Shown: in pieces, positions 9,875-20,716 of the stretch
How positions within the stretch are numbered: the stretch's first letter is position 1
Layout of the letters: every line of letters starts with the position of its first letter
Source of the DNA: Rhabdochlamydiaceae bacterium
GTDB taxonomy: Bacteria; Chlamydiota; Chlamydiia; Chlamydiales; Rhabdochlamydiaceae
NCBI GenBank assembly: GCA_019745395.1
Contig: JAIETG010000008.1
Coordinates: 62,001 to 126,000, forward strand
Direction: 5' to 3'
DNA: 64,000 bases
Translations under genes and position numbers: made by a program
The notes under the pieces: model-generated
Seen by the model: only the letters and a program-made list of their open reading frames with translations
Databases searched by the model: none
Told to the model about the DNA's origin: nothing

Positions 9875-12800
9875 GTGACTCAGCTTAAGAAAAAAAACTC
9901 TCTTTATTTTTTAGTAAGTCTTACATGCTTTAGCTGGGCCTCTTCCCTTTGCTTTGCTTTGCCATCAGAGCCTCTTGCGCAGTCTGGAACTGTGGAAATA
10001 GAGTACCCAAATTCTCATACGATGGTGATCAAACCATCAAGTGATGCCATCTTACACTATGAAGATTTTCAGATTGGACTTGGGGAAGAAGTGCGCGTTT
10101 TATCTAAAGCGCAGCATCATATCTTAGGAAAAAATCTCTCCCAAATTTCAGGTACACTTATTAGTAATGGAGATATTATTTTTATAAATCCTAAGGGGAT
10201 TTCTTTGGGATCTGCTTCTCAAGTTAGGGCTCCAAAAATTCATGTAGATGCTACGCAAATTTCTGTCCAAGGATCCCTAGATAGCACTAATGGCCTGGGT
10301 AAGGGTGGATCGGTTCATCTCTTTGGAAAAGATATTTCCTTAGAAGGGGCAAGGATTGATGTTTCAGGTCTAATAGGTGGAGGAGAGGTTCTCATTGGAG
10401 GAGAGTTTCAAGGTAAAGGAACTACACCTTACGCTTCTAAAGTCATTATGGATGAGCTTTCTGAGATTCATGCAGATAGCTTAGAAAGTGGAGATGGAGG
10501 ACTTGTTGTTTTATGGTCGCAAGATCAGACTCTTTTTGATGGAAAGATCTCTGCGCAAGGCGGCGTTAAAGCAGGGAGCGGTGGACTTGTTGAGACGTCA
10601 AGTAAAGGAAGTTTAGAAATCCTCTCGAGTAAAGTAGATACTTGGGGAGCGGATGGGAAGCTGGGACAGTGGCTGCTTGATCCCAAATATGTAAAGATTG
10701 TTTCTAGTGGAAGTGCAGGTTGTGGATCTTCTAATGGGACTTATGGAGATTGTAATAACAGCGGGACATGCAATTTACCTGTTAGTGTGTTCTCAAATTT
10801 GACATCGAATTTGGTTATACAATCGTGTTGTGGAACCGTTATTACCACAAGTTTTGATGTAACCACTGCCGCTGATTATGATAAAGCGAATGTTACCTTT
10901 GAAGTATGTTCGGGAGATTACGGCTGCACGATGCAATTTCCTAAATGGAACTGGGAAATTGTCGCCTGCGTTCAGATCTATGACAGTAATAACTCCGGCG
11001 GAGGTGGTGTTGTAAAGATTACGACAGATGGGGGATCGATCAATTTCTCTCCGCCGATCTGGACTCAAAGCTCTTTTGTAATCGATACGACCTATAATGG
11101 AGCAACCGGAGGGGATATTAACTTAAGTAGTATTTTTTGTATGAACCACGAAGATCTATCTGTGACGATGACGGCAGGAACTACTGGAACGATCAACGCA
11201 AATACTATGCCCGCTGGGTCAACAAGTGGTTGGCAAGAAGGATATCTGCGTACGATGACCATAAATAGTGCTAAGTCTGTTGTAATCGGATCCGGAGGGA
11301 TTCGGCTGTTGTCCGGATTTACTTGCAATGCTCCTGTATGTATATCAGGTTCTGCGAAGATTGATACAACAGCTGATGGGATTTCTACCTATGGCGGGAA
11401 TATCGTTATACAATCTGTAGAAGGGCCGGGAACTATAATATGTAAGACAGGCAGTGGTTTTACTACTACATTAGGCTCTGTAGGTAAAGTTACCCCCTTG
11501 GATTCTTTTACTATGGGGAGCTCTAATACGGGGAGTATAACTCTTTCGAGCGTGTCCACTTCTTCCGGAGATATTTCGATTTCTATTCCTGTTAGTTTTT
11601 CAGGAGATGATGTAACTCTTATGACGCAAGGGGGAAATATTACTTTAGGTACTTCCACCTCTTTTGCGGGTTCCAAGCGCAGTCTAATCTTAGATGCACG
11701 TTCTGGATCTATTAATATTCCGGAGATACCTTCTTTTCAAACCATTTCTATTACAGGTGGAGCTGTAAGCGTCGGAGGCGGTCTTTACGCATCAGGTGAC
11801 ATAACGCTTGGATATTCTGGGACAGCGAGTATGAAAGACGTGATTTGGGCAGGCGGAAATTTTCAAAACAGCGGAACCGGCCTTTTATCATCCTCCAGTA
11901 TTTATGCAGGAGGCTTTATTTCTTTTTCAGGTAGTCCAACATTAAGTAGCACAGCGACTGCAGGCACTTCCATTTCTTGTACAGGTTCTTTGATAGCGGG
12001 AGGTAGCCTTATAGCAGGCACTTCCATTTCTTGTACAGGTTCTCTGATAGCACAACATGACCTTATAGCAGGTACTTCCTTTTCTTGTGCAGGTTCCTTG
12101 CAGCTAAATGGTACCATAAATGTGGTAGCTCCCGGGGGGATTACCATCGGAGATCAAATCAATACAAATGGAGGCAATGACTACGATCTTATTTTAGATG
12201 CATCTAAAAGCCCTATCTCTATAAAAAATGTGGTTAATGTGCATACTTTTATTGTTAAAGATGCAAGTCAGATTTCTTTTTCTGATCTAATAGTTTTAGG
12301 GGGGGGCATTAGCATTCCTTGCCCGGCTGTGATTCAAGACGGTGGAGGGACTATAGCTTCTTCAGGGGGGAATATTGGCTTTGGTGGCACGATTAGTCCT
12401 GTTGCTTCTAATATCGGAGGGAATCTAATTATCAATGCTGCAGCCTCGGTAAATGGAACGATCAGTGTTCAAGGAATGGGAGATGAAAGTCATTCTTTTG
12501 GAACGATCAGTCTTACAGGTGGAGCTATCTCTTTGAGTCAAGGCAGTAGCATTTTTGCAAGTAAGGCTATCTCTTTTTCAGGGGACCTTTCTTTAGGTGG
12601 CAGTATATCTACGAACGGGTCTCTTAATTTTTCAGGAACGATCGCGATCATTGGAAATACTACTTTACAAGCAGCCAGTGGTATTGCAATAACTAGCGTT
12701 ATAGCTTTTCCATCGGCAAGTCCGAGTCTGAGTTTCGACGCAGGAAGCAATCCTTTAACTATCCCCTCTTTGGGAAGCTCTGCTAATCCTTTTGGAGCTC

Positions 12801-15394
12801 TTAGTATTAAGGCATCAAGTATTACTTTAGGAGGAGACGTGTATTCGAGCTCATCCATTAAGATAGATTCTCCTATTACGATATCCAAGGATACTACTAT
12901 AAAAGCTCTTGATGGCATTACTCTAAACGGTCCGATTACTACTACGAATACTACTGCTTTGAATTTGACTTTAGATGCGGAATCTAGTCCTTTAATCGTT
13001 TCAGGACTTGGAAGTAGTGCTTATCCTTTACGCTCTCTTGTTTTGATATGCTCTTCTCTTGAAATAGGGGGGTACATCGGGACAATGGGATCTATAAGTT
13101 ATGTAAATCCTGTTACATTTGTTGCCAATTCCACTTTGGAAGGAACTGCCGAAATTAATTTTAGTAATTCTCTTTTTTCTAGTACAGGAGCATATAATCT
13201 TGTCATGAAAAGTTCCGGGCCTATTACTCTCCCCAATTTAGGAAGTAGTGATCAGCCTTTAGGAGATGTTTCTTTGACTGGTTCAAACCTTAATATCACA
13301 GGAAATCTTTTGTCCTCGGGAAATGTTTCTCTGACAGGTTCTAATATTACATTAGGCTCCCAGGTTATGGGGGCTATTTTTACTGTGAGCAGTTCAGGTC
13401 TTGTTAGCGCGCAGAATTTAGGGACTAACGATCAGCCTTTTAAATCCGTTTCTCTGACAGGTACAGAACTGAAGCTAACAGGTAGTCTATTATCTAATGG
13501 AAATATTGACTTAGCAGGTGGTGTGATTACATTAGGGCCTCAGATTGGGACCAACGGGTCAATCACAATTAACAATACAGGTTATTTGACGATTCCTTCA
13601 GGGGCTTTGAGTGTATCTGGAGATTTTATACAAAATGGATCCGGCGCTGTTTCTATAGGAACTGGTATTGTAACTCAAGGAGCGATTAGTTTTGCAGGAG
13701 CTCTTACTATTACTGCTCCCACGACTTTACAAGGAGCTAATGGGGTTTCCATTGCAAGTCCAATCACCCCTGGTTCGGGGAATCCGGACTTGACTTTGAA
13801 TGCAGGAAGCTATCCTTTATCTGTCAAATTTCTAGGAGATTCCACTACCCCTTTTGGAGCGATTCAGGTAACAGCCAAGAGTCTGGATCTATCCGGAGAT
13901 GTATATTCGAGCTCTTCCATCAAGATAGATTCTCCTATTACGATATCTGCTAACACAAAAATAAGTTCAGCTGGTGTGAATGGACTTACTTTAACAAAAC
14001 CTGTAACGGTAGCAGATGGTAGCGTTGCTCCAACTTTAACCTTAGATGCAACATCAGCTGGCGCAGTTGATGTGAATAGTCTAGGAAGTGATGCTGCTCC
14101 TTTAGGAGTAGTTTCCCTGAGTGGTAAATATGTGTATTTATCAGGAAACATAGCATCAATTGCATCTGTGGGCATATCTGGACCCGTTACGATCTATAAC
14201 GCAGCTCAACTAAGAGGGGATTTAGGCATTACCTTAGATCAGAATCTCGTTCCTAATGTAGATCCTGTTGATCTCACTTTGCAAGCATCTAAAGGAACTG
14301 TCAATGTAAAAGACTTAGGAACAGATGTATCTCCTTTACAAAATATTTCGATCATAAGTACAGGCTCCATTGGATCGGGAAAACTGATCTGTAAAGGAGG
14401 GATTGATCTTAGTGGTACCACTATTACGCTTGGATCGAATGTTACTGCATCAAGTTATGTCAAGATTGCTAATACAGATCTTTTAACGATTTCATCGGGG
14501 ACTTTGAATTTAACAGAAGATTTTATCCAAAGTGGAACAGGTGCTGTTTCTTTAGGAGCAAATATTGCCACTCCTGGATTGATTAGCTTTACAGGTGCTT
14601 TGACCATATCAGGTTCTACCACTTTAAAAGGGGATAAAGGTATTACAATCACAGGTTCTATAGGTCCGCAATCTGGCAGTCCGAACCTAACCTTAAATTC
14701 AGGGAATAACGCTTTAAAGGTAAACTTTTTGGGAAGTGAGGCTATTCCTTTTGGATCTCTTAGTATCACGGCTTTAACGCTTGATTTAAGGGGAGATGTT
14801 TATGCGAGCTCTGCTATAAAAATAAGTCCTCCTATTATGATATCTGCCAATACCACATTAAATTCTTTGCAAGGGACCGGTGGCATTACTTTATTAAAAG
14901 CTGTTACTTCAGCGGTTGGCAGCGTTGCTCCTACTTTGACTTTGCATGCAGCAGGGGGCGCTGCTGATGTAAATAGTCTAGGCAGTAGCGATGCTCCTTT
15001 AGGAGCTGTTTCTTTGAAAGGTAGTTCTGTATTTTTAACAGGAAATGTTATGTCAACTGGATCTCTTAATATAACAGGACCTATTTACCTTCTTAATGAC
15101 AATAGCATCTCTTTGACAGGAGATGCTGGTATTACTTTAGATAATAATCTCCTTCCCAATGCAGGCGCCTGTAATCTTTCTTTAGCATCTAAAAGTACTG
15201 TCACTACTCACGATTTAGGAAGTAGTTCGTATCCTTTAGCGGCTGTTTCTTTGACAGGTTCCCTTATAGATTTACAAGGAACGATTACAGCACAATCCCT
15301 AACGATTAACGGTACAACCTGTTCTTCAGGAAGTTGCTCTTCTGGAATTTATACTACTTGTCCTGAGGTAAGTTCTAAGAAACAGTCTCGTTGA
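9875..15394 (+). CDS. B1: giant TPS-like exported protein with shortened TPS domain
   Basis: 1839 residues from a GTG start at 9875, preceded by AGGAAGG at 9862-9868, only 17 bp after A1, so probably co-transcribed with it. The signal peptide ends at CFA/LPSEP near residue 28. The TPS motif is degenerate (NPKGI), and WLLDP falls at about residue 266 instead of about 402 as in B2-B4: roughly 136 residues of the TPS region are absent in frame. The segment after WLLDP is Cys-rich (GCGSS, YGDC, GTCN, SCCG). The body has LGSxxxPLG repeats, a 54-bp triplicated stretch and an 8-G tract. The tail is the B type with three Cys, ending KQSR. A surface role is inferred. Loss of part of the TPS domain might affect export, but the frame is fully open. 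Confidence 0.88.
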   Translation: MTQLKKKNSLYFLVSLTCFSWASSLCFALPSEPLAQSGTVEIEYPNSHTMVIKPSSDAILHYEDFQIGLGEEVRVLSKAQHHILGKNLSQISGTLISNGDIIFINPKGISLGSASQVRAPKIHVDATQISVQGSLDSTNGLGKGGSVHLFGKDISLEGARIDVSGLIGGGEVLIGGEFQGKGTTPYASKVIMDELSEIHADSLESGDGGLVVLWSQDQTLFDGKISAQGGVKAGSGGLVETSSKGSLEILSSKVDTWGADGKLGQWLLDPKYVKIVSSGSAGCGSSNGTYGDCNNSGTCNLPVSVFSNLTSNLVIQSCCGTVITTSFDVTTAADYDKANVTFEVCSGDYGCTMQFPKWNWEIVACVQIYDSNNSGGGGVVKITTDGGSINFSPPIWTQSSFVIDTTYNGATGGDINLSSIFCMNHEDLSVTMTAGTTGTINANTMPAGSTSGWQEGYLRTMTINSAKSVVIGSGGIRLLSGFTCNAPVCISGSAKIDTTADGISTYGGNIVIQSVEGPGTIICKTGSGFTTTLGSVGKVTPLDSFTMGSSNTGSITLSSVSTSSGDISISIPVSFSGDDVTLMTQGGNITLGTSTSFAGSKRSLILDARSGSINIPEIPSFQTISITGGAVSVGGGLYASGDITLGYSGTASMKDVIWAGGNFQNSGTGLLSSSSIYAGGFISFSGSPTLSSTATAGTSISCTGSLIAGGSLIAGTSISCTGSLIAQHDLIAGTSFSCAGSLQLNGTINVVAPGGITIGDQINTNGGNDYDLILDASKSPISIKNVVNVHTFIVKDASQISFSDLIVLGGGISIPCPAVIQDGGGTIASSGGNIGFGGTISPVASNIGGNLIINAAASVNGTISVQGMGDESHSFGTISLTGGAISLSQGSSIFASKAISFSGDLSLGGSISTNGSLNFSGTIAIIGNTTLQAASGIAITSVIAFPSASPSLSFDAGSNPLTIPSLGSSANPFGALSIKASSITLGGDVYSSSSIKIDSPITISKDTTIKALDGITLNGPITTTNTTALNLTLDAESSPLIVSGLGSSAYPLRSLVLICSSLEIGGYIGTMGSISYVNPVTFVANSTLEGTAEINFSNSLFSSTGAYNLVMKSSGPITLPNLGSSDQPLGDVSLTGSNLNITGNLLSSGNVSLTGSNITLGSQVMGAIFTVSSSGLVSAQNLGTNDQPFKSVSLTGTELKLTGSLLSNGNIDLAGGVITLGPQIGTNGSITINNTGYLTIPSGALSVSGDFIQNGSGAVSIGTGIVTQGAISFAGALTITAPTTLQGANGVSIASPITPGSGNPDLTLNAGSYPLSVKFLGDSTTPFGAIQVTAKSLDLSGDVYSSSSIKIDSPITISANTKISSAGVNGLTLTKPVTVADGSVAPTLTLDATSAGAVDVNSLGSDAAPLGVVSLSGKYVYLSGNIASIASVGISGPVTIYNAAQLRGDLGITLDQNLVPNVDPVDLTLQASKGTVNVKDLGTDVSPLQNISIISTGSIGSGKLICKGGIDLSGTTITLGSNVTASSYVKIANTDLLTISSGTLNLTEDFIQSGTGAVSLGANIATPGLISFTGALTISGSTTLKGDKGITITGSIGPQSGSPNLTLNSGNNALKVNFLGSEAIPFGSLSITALTLDLRGDVYASSAIKISPPIMISANTTLNSLQGTGGITLLKAVTSAVGSVAPTLTLHAAGGAADVNSLGSSDAPLGAVSLKGSSVFLTGNVMSTGSLNITGPIYLLNDNSISLTGDAGITLDNNLLPNAGACNLSLASKSTVTTHDLGSSSYPLAAVSLTGSLIDLQGTITAQSLTINGTTCSSGSCSSGIYTTCPEVSSKKQSR
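11960..12110 (+). repeat. 54-bp in-frame tandem repeat inside B1
   Basis: GCAGGCACTTCC-type units begin at 11960, 12014 and 12068, an exact 54-bp period. Each encodes an 18-residue unit of the form AGTSISCTGSLIA plus five variable residues, so each copy adds one cysteine. The close nucleotide match of the first two copies points to recent slippage or unequal recombination. Confidence 0.85.
12299..12306 (+). repeat. 8-G homopolymer inside B1
   Basis: Eight consecutive G encode part of LGGGI in the open frame. A one-base change would truncate B1 soon after. Confidence 0.8.
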
Positions 15395-15469
15395 TGTATT
15401 CATCTTGGAAAAAATCAAGGGATCAGAAATATAGTTTATATATACACATGTAAAATAGGAAAATACATT
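15395..15469 (+). repeat. Conserved 75-bp spacer, copy 1 (B1-B2)
   Basis: Begins TGTATTCATCTTGG right after the B1 stop and ends with AGGAAAATACATT at the B2 start. The AGGAAAA part is the likely ribosome-binding site. An AT-rich TTTATATATACACATG segment lies in the middle. Nearly the same 75 bp recurs after B2 and B3, marking the edges of an amplified gene-plus-spacer unit. Confidence 0.9.
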
Positions 15470-18400
15470 ATGCCCCAGCTTAAGAAAAAATCTTCTCTCT
15501 ATTTTTTTGTAAGTCTTACATGTTTTACATGGGCTTCATCTTTTTGCTTCTCACTTCCCTCTGAGCCTATTGCGCAATCTGGAACTGTGGAAGTAGAGTA
15601 CCCAAATGCCCATACGATGGTAATTAAACCATCAGATGGTGCGATCTTGCACTACGAAGATTTTCAAGTGGGACCAAAAGAGGAAGTGCGCTTTATTCAA
15701 AATGCTTCGTCTTCCGCGCAGCATCGCGTTACAGGAGAAAATCCCTCCCAGATTTTAGGTTCTATTCAAAGTAAAGGCCAAGTTACTTTTCTAAGCATAA
15801 GTGGGATCCATTTCGGATCGGATAGTAAAGTAGATGCAGGATCTTTGACCCTGTCTACTTTAGATATTACAAATGAAGAGCAGTCTCATTTTAGCCTACG
15901 TGCAGGAAGAAATTCTTCGATCGTAAATGAAGGCTCTTTACGTTCTGAGAAAGGATCTATTGTTTTATTAGCTCCTCACATCTGCAACTTAGGATCTATA
16001 GAAGCTTGTGATGTATCTCTTGGATCTGGAGAGCATGTAACGCTTGATGGTGCCAACTTATCTGTGAAAGGAAGTACTAAAGAGTCGTTGATCGAGCAGT
16101 TAGGAAATATTAAAAGCTCAACAGTTTCTATAAAGCTTGCTTTAGATACAAAATCGATTGAAGAAACAGGTGTAACTCATAAGCTTGTTGTAGAAGAAAA
16201 TGGAGTTGTTACATTTGGAGCTGTTTCACAAATTAAAACACAAAAGCTACTTGTAGAAGGCTCTCAAATTTCCATCCGAGGATCTATAGATAGCACCAAT
16301 TCTCTTGATAAAGGAGGAGTGGTTCATCTTTTTGGAAAAGATATTTTGCTACAAGGATCTAAGATAGATAGCTCAGGTCTAATAGGCGGAGGAGAGGTCT
16401 TAATTGGGGGAGAGTTTCAAGGAAAAGGTACAACACCTTATGCTTCCAAAGTCCTTATGGATGGATCCTCTGAAATTTATTGTAATGCTATAGAAAAGGG
16501 GGATGGGGGACTTGTTGTTCTTTGGTCCCAAGATCAGACTCTATTTGAAGGAAAGATTTTTGCGCAAGGCGGCGCGTTAGAAGGAAATGGAGGGCTTGTT
16601 GAAACGTCCAGTCAGGGTGGGCTAGATGTGGAAAAAGGCGATGTCAATACGGTTGCTATACATGGGAAAATAGGAGAGTGGCTTTTAGATCCTACGTATA
16701 TGTGGATTGAAAATGGAGATACTTTTGCTTATGGATATGGAGATTGCACGTATACAGGAGTTGACGGTAATGGACATGTTACAGTCAATAAATTTTTGAA
16801 TCTATCGTCAAGCGTTACGGTTAAGGCAGCTTGGGGAATATATCTTCAAAACTCAGTTTCTGTTACAGGCAGTTCTCCCAGTGTTAAGCCAAGTCTCACT
16901 TTGGATGTGTGTAGTTCTCTCTCATTTATACAGGTCGGCTATGGTAGCGATAATGAGGTTAATGTTACTACGGATGGTGGTGATTTTACTTGCACTTTAC
17001 CATCAAATCTTGTTTGGCTAAAAACTCTTTCCATGAAAATAAAAACAAACGGAGGTAATGTAACATTACCTAATGTAGGGCCGTATAATAGTACAGATCC
17101 TGCTTTGACTATTGATGCAGGATCGGGAAGTGTCTCTTTTAGTGCCCCTTATTCTGATGGTCGATTAGGAGCCGTTACTGTAATTGCTGGGTCTGTAAAT
17201 ACATCTAATATAGATATCCACGGTGATTTAAACATGACTTCGGCTCCGTTATATCTATCTGGTAACGCATCTATCAATACAAACGGTCATAATATGTACT
17301 TGGGGACGATCGATGGAAAAAGTGGTTCTTCTAGTTCTGTGAGTCTTGCCGCGGGGGCCTCTAATACGATTACCGTGGGAGCTGTAGGTTCCAGCGTAGC
17401 TCTTTCTAGCTTCAATATAGGAAGTGGAGGTGCTAGTAGTTTAACATTTTCCAATGTGACAACGATAAATAATATCAGTATTGCTCCTTCCACAACATTG
17501 TCTGGTTCTTTAACTTCTACGAATGGGTCTGTTACTTTAGGATCGGCCCTAATATTATCAGGAAACTCTACTGTGAAAGCTGCGACGGGGATTACTGTTG
17601 GAGCGCAAATCCAAAGTAATGCAGGCGCAAGTTATAGTCTTACTTTAGATTCATCTAGTGCAGGTAATATTTCTCTAAGTGGAGATGTGTCGAACTTATC
17701 TAGTTTTAGCATCACAAATGCAGCCTCAGCTTCTCTTTTTGATATTCAACTCTCTTCAGCAGGCGCGATTAATATCGCCTGTCCGGTCTTGATTCAAAAG
17801 GGAGGAGGGGGGATAAGTTCTGGCAGCGGAGATATTACTCTTAGTAAGTCAATTAATCCTAAAGATCTTACAAGTGATAATAATGTAGATCTCACTATCA
17901 ATACAGGTGGAAAGATCAGCGTACAAGGAATGGGCAATGATCTTTATTCTTTTGGAAATATTAAAGTTACAGGTTCCACTATTTCTTTAGGAAGTAGTGT
18001 GTCAGCAACCGGATCTGTTACCTTTTCAACAGCCGTGAATATCACTTCTTCTACCACTGTAAAAGGAGTCAATGGCATTACCATACCAGGAGCTATTACT
18101 ACAAACAGCAGCGCAAGGCCTACATTGACTTTAGATGCAGCAGCACATTCTTTATCCATAGGATCTTTGGGAACCTCTAGCTATCCTTTTGGCACTGTTA
18201 ATATCGTAGCCTCTAGTCTTGCCTTAGGTGGAGATGTTTTAACAGCCTCTGTTTCAGGTGCTACGCAGCCATCTGTTACGATATCCTGTCCTATTACGAT
18301 ATCATCGAATACAAAAATACAAGGTCCTGATGGTATTATTTTAAAAGGCGCTGTAAATGCCAATACCGCGGCTCCAAATTTAACCTTAGATGCAGGATCG

Positions 18401-20641
18401 AGCCCTTTAAGCGTTGCAAGTCTTGGAAGTAAGGATAATCTTTTAGGAACTCTTTCTCTAACAGGTTCTTCTCTTAGTATAGGAGGAGATATTGCAACGA
18501 ACCGCTCTATTAGTTTTGCAAGTCCCATTACCCTTACAGCGAATGCTACTTTACAAGGAGATACGGGGATTTCCTTGAGTGGTGCACTTTCTTCAGGAAC
18601 TTCTAGCTCTCTTGTTTTGACAAGTTCCGGCCCTATTAGTGTTGTAAGTTTAGGAGCAGATACTCAAGCCTTAGGAAGTATTTCTGTGTCAGGTACAGAA
18701 TTTACAGCGACAGGAGATTTGATCTCTTCGGGAAGTGTTACTTTAACAGGTACTACTATTACCCTCGGTTCTAAAATTTCCGCGACTACTAGTGTTTATA
18801 TCGCAAATACCGGACCTTTAACGATTGCATCTGGCAGCATGAACCTTTCGGGAGATTTTACTCAAACAGGTACAGGTGCAGTGTCTTTAGCAGCAAGCAT
18901 TGTCACCCCCGGATCGATCAGCTTTACAGGACCCTTGAGCATCTTGGGAACTACGACCTTACAAGGCTCTAAAGGACTTACCCTTCCAGTTTCTGTTACA
19001 GCAAATTCACCTAATTGTAATTTGACTTTGAATGCAGGAAGTAATTCTCTAAAGATAAAATCCTTGGGAAGTGAGGCTATGCCTTTTGGATCCCTTAGTA
19101 TTACGGCATCAACGATTGATTTAGGAGGAGATATGTATTCAAGCTCTTCCATCAAGATAGATTCTCCTATTACGATCTCTACCGACAGTAAAATAGCTTC
19201 AGCAGATGTAAATGGACTTACTTTAACAAAACCTGTCACGGTAGCAGCAGGTAGCCTTGCTCCTACTTTAACCTTAGATGCAACATCAGCTGGCGCTGTT
19301 GACATAAAAAGTCTTGGAAGCTCTACCGCTCCTTTAGGAGCTGTTTCTTTGATTGGTAACCATGTGTATTTATCAGGAGATATTGCATCAAACGCATTAG
19401 TAGCAATATCAGGGCCTGTTACGCTTTATACGGCAATTGTGGTAATCGGGGATGCTGGCATTACTTTAGATCAGGATCTTTCTCCCAGTGCAGATCCTGT
19501 TGATCTCACTTTGCAAGCATCAAATGGAACTGTCAGTATAACAAATTTAGGAACAGATACATCTCCTTTAAGAAATATTACTATCAAAAGTTCAGGACCT
19601 ATTGGATCGGGAAATTTGATCTGTACTGGAGGGGTTGATCTTAGTGGGACTACTATTACGCTCGGATCCAATGTTACTGCATCGAGCTATGTCAAGATTG
19701 CTAATTCAGATCTCTTGACAATCCCATCAGGCACGTTGAACCTAACACAAGATTTTATTCAAAGTGGCACAGGTGCTGTTTCTTTAGGAGCAAGTATTGC
19801 GACTCCTGGATTAATTACTTTTACAGGAGCTTTGACGATCACTGGCGATACTACGTTACAAGGTTCTACAGGTATCACAATTTCAGGTGCGATTGCTCCA
19901 GGATCTATTGCTCCAGGATCTGAAGGTCCACTCCTGACCTTAAATGCAGGAACTACTCCTTTAACAGTAAACTTTTTGAGTAACGAGAGCAATTCTTTTG
20001 GAAGTGTTACAGTTTCGGCATCAACGCTTACTTTAGGAGGAGACGTTTATGCTAGCTCTGCCATAAAAATAAGCCCTCCTATTATGCTATCTGCCAATAC
20101 CACATTAAACTCTTTGCAAGGGACCGGTGGCATTACTTTATTAAAGGCTGTTACTCCAGCTGCAGGAAGCGGCGCTCCTACTCTAACTTTGCATGCAGCA
20201 GGAGGAGCTGCTGACGTAAATAGTCTAGGAAGTAGCGATGCCCCTTTAGGAGCTGTTTCTTTGAAAGGTAGTTCTGTGTTTTTATCAGGAGATGTTACGT
20301 CAAATGCATTTCTTAGCATAAGTGGGCCTATTTACCTACTCAACGACAACAGTATCTCTCTGACAGGCGATACAGGTATTACTTTAGATAATAATCTCGT
20401 TCCTAATGCAGGACTGTGTGATCTCATCATGCAATCTATAGCAGTTGTAAAAACTCAAGATTTAGGAAATAGCTCGTATCCATTAAACGATGTTTCCTTG
20501 ACAGTTGCCTCAATCGAGTTACAAGGAACAATTACAGCAAACTCTCTTGAAATCAATTGTGAAACCTGCGCCTCTGGAAACTGTCCTCCAGGAATTTATA
20601 GTTCTTGTCCTGAGTCCAATTCCCAGAAACAGTCTCGTTGA
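15470..20641 (+). CDS. B2: giant TPS-like exported protein
   Basis: 1723 residues from ATG. The signal peptide is similar to that of B1 (cleavage near CFS/LPSEP, residue 28). The TPS region is full length, with RVTGENPSQILG conserved, but the NPNGI motif has become SISGI. WLLDP is near residue 404. The insert after it has a single Cys, unlike B1 and B4. The body alternates LTLDAGSSPL, SLGSxxxPLG and YSSSSIKIDSPITIS blocks. The tail reads CETCASGNCPPG...KQSR with four cysteines. Long stretches closely follow B1, B3 and B4, as expected for recent paralogues. A beta-helical cell-surface or secreted role is inferred; nothing identifies a ligand. Confidence 0.9.
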   Translation: MPQLKKKSSLYFFVSLTCFTWASSFCFSLPSEPIAQSGTVEVEYPNAHTMVIKPSDGAILHYEDFQVGPKEEVRFIQNASSSAQHRVTGENPSQILGSIQSKGQVTFLSISGIHFGSDSKVDAGSLTLSTLDITNEEQSHFSLRAGRNSSIVNEGSLRSEKGSIVLLAPHICNLGSIEACDVSLGSGEHVTLDGANLSVKGSTKESLIEQLGNIKSSTVSIKLALDTKSIEETGVTHKLVVEENGVVTFGAVSQIKTQKLLVEGSQISIRGSIDSTNSLDKGGVVHLFGKDILLQGSKIDSSGLIGGGEVLIGGEFQGKGTTPYASKVLMDGSSEIYCNAIEKGDGGLVVLWSQDQTLFEGKIFAQGGALEGNGGLVETSSQGGLDVEKGDVNTVAIHGKIGEWLLDPTYMWIENGDTFAYGYGDCTYTGVDGNGHVTVNKFLNLSSSVTVKAAWGIYLQNSVSVTGSSPSVKPSLTLDVCSSLSFIQVGYGSDNEVNVTTDGGDFTCTLPSNLVWLKTLSMKIKTNGGNVTLPNVGPYNSTDPALTIDAGSGSVSFSAPYSDGRLGAVTVIAGSVNTSNIDIHGDLNMTSAPLYLSGNASINTNGHNMYLGTIDGKSGSSSSVSLAAGASNTITVGAVGSSVALSSFNIGSGGASSLTFSNVTTINNISIAPSTTLSGSLTSTNGSVTLGSALILSGNSTVKAATGITVGAQIQSNAGASYSLTLDSSSAGNISLSGDVSNLSSFSITNAASASLFDIQLSSAGAINIACPVLIQKGGGGISSGSGDITLSKSINPKDLTSDNNVDLTINTGGKISVQGMGNDLYSFGNIKVTGSTISLGSSVSATGSVTFSTAVNITSSTTVKGVNGITIPGAITTNSSARPTLTLDAAAHSLSIGSLGTSSYPFGTVNIVASSLALGGDVLTASVSGATQPSVTISCPITISSNTKIQGPDGIILKGAVNANTAAPNLTLDAGSSPLSVASLGSKDNLLGTLSLTGSSLSIGGDIATNRSISFASPITLTANATLQGDTGISLSGALSSGTSSSLVLTSSGPISVVSLGADTQALGSISVSGTEFTATGDLISSGSVTLTGTTITLGSKISATTSVYIANTGPLTIASGSMNLSGDFTQTGTGAVSLAASIVTPGSISFTGPLSILGTTTLQGSKGLTLPVSVTANSPNCNLTLNAGSNSLKIKSLGSEAMPFGSLSITASTIDLGGDMYSSSSIKIDSPITISTDSKIASADVNGLTLTKPVTVAAGSLAPTLTLDATSAGAVDIKSLGSSTAPLGAVSLIGNHVYLSGDIASNALVAISGPVTLYTAIVVIGDAGITLDQDLSPSADPVDLTLQASNGTVSITNLGTDTSPLRNITIKSSGPIGSGNLICTGGVDLSGTTITLGSNVTASSYVKIANSDLLTIPSGTLNLTQDFIQSGTGAVSLGASIATPGLITFTGALTITGDTTLQGSTGITISGAIAPGSIAPGSEGPLLTLNAGTTPLTVNFLSNESNSFGSVTVSASTLTLGGDVYASSAIKISPPIMLSANTTLNSLQGTGGITLLKAVTPAAGSGAPTLTLHAAGGAADVNSLGSSDAPLGAVSLKGSSVFLSGDVTSNAFLSISGPIYLLNDNSISLTGDTGITLDNNLVPNAGLCDLIMQSIAVVKTQDLGNSSYPLNDVSLTVASIELQGTITANSLEINCETCASGNCPPGIYSSCPESNSQKQSR

Positions 20642-20716
20642 TGTATTCATCTTGGGAAAAATCAAGGAATCAGAGATATAGGTTACATACACGCATGTAA
20701 AATAGGAAAATACATT
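20642..20716 (+). repeat. Conserved 75-bp spacer, copy 2 (B2-B3)
   Basis: Same length as copy 1 and starting and ending alike, with a few substitutions in the middle (for example TTACATACACGCATG). It supplies the AGGAAAA ribosome-binding site of B3. Confidence 0.9.
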
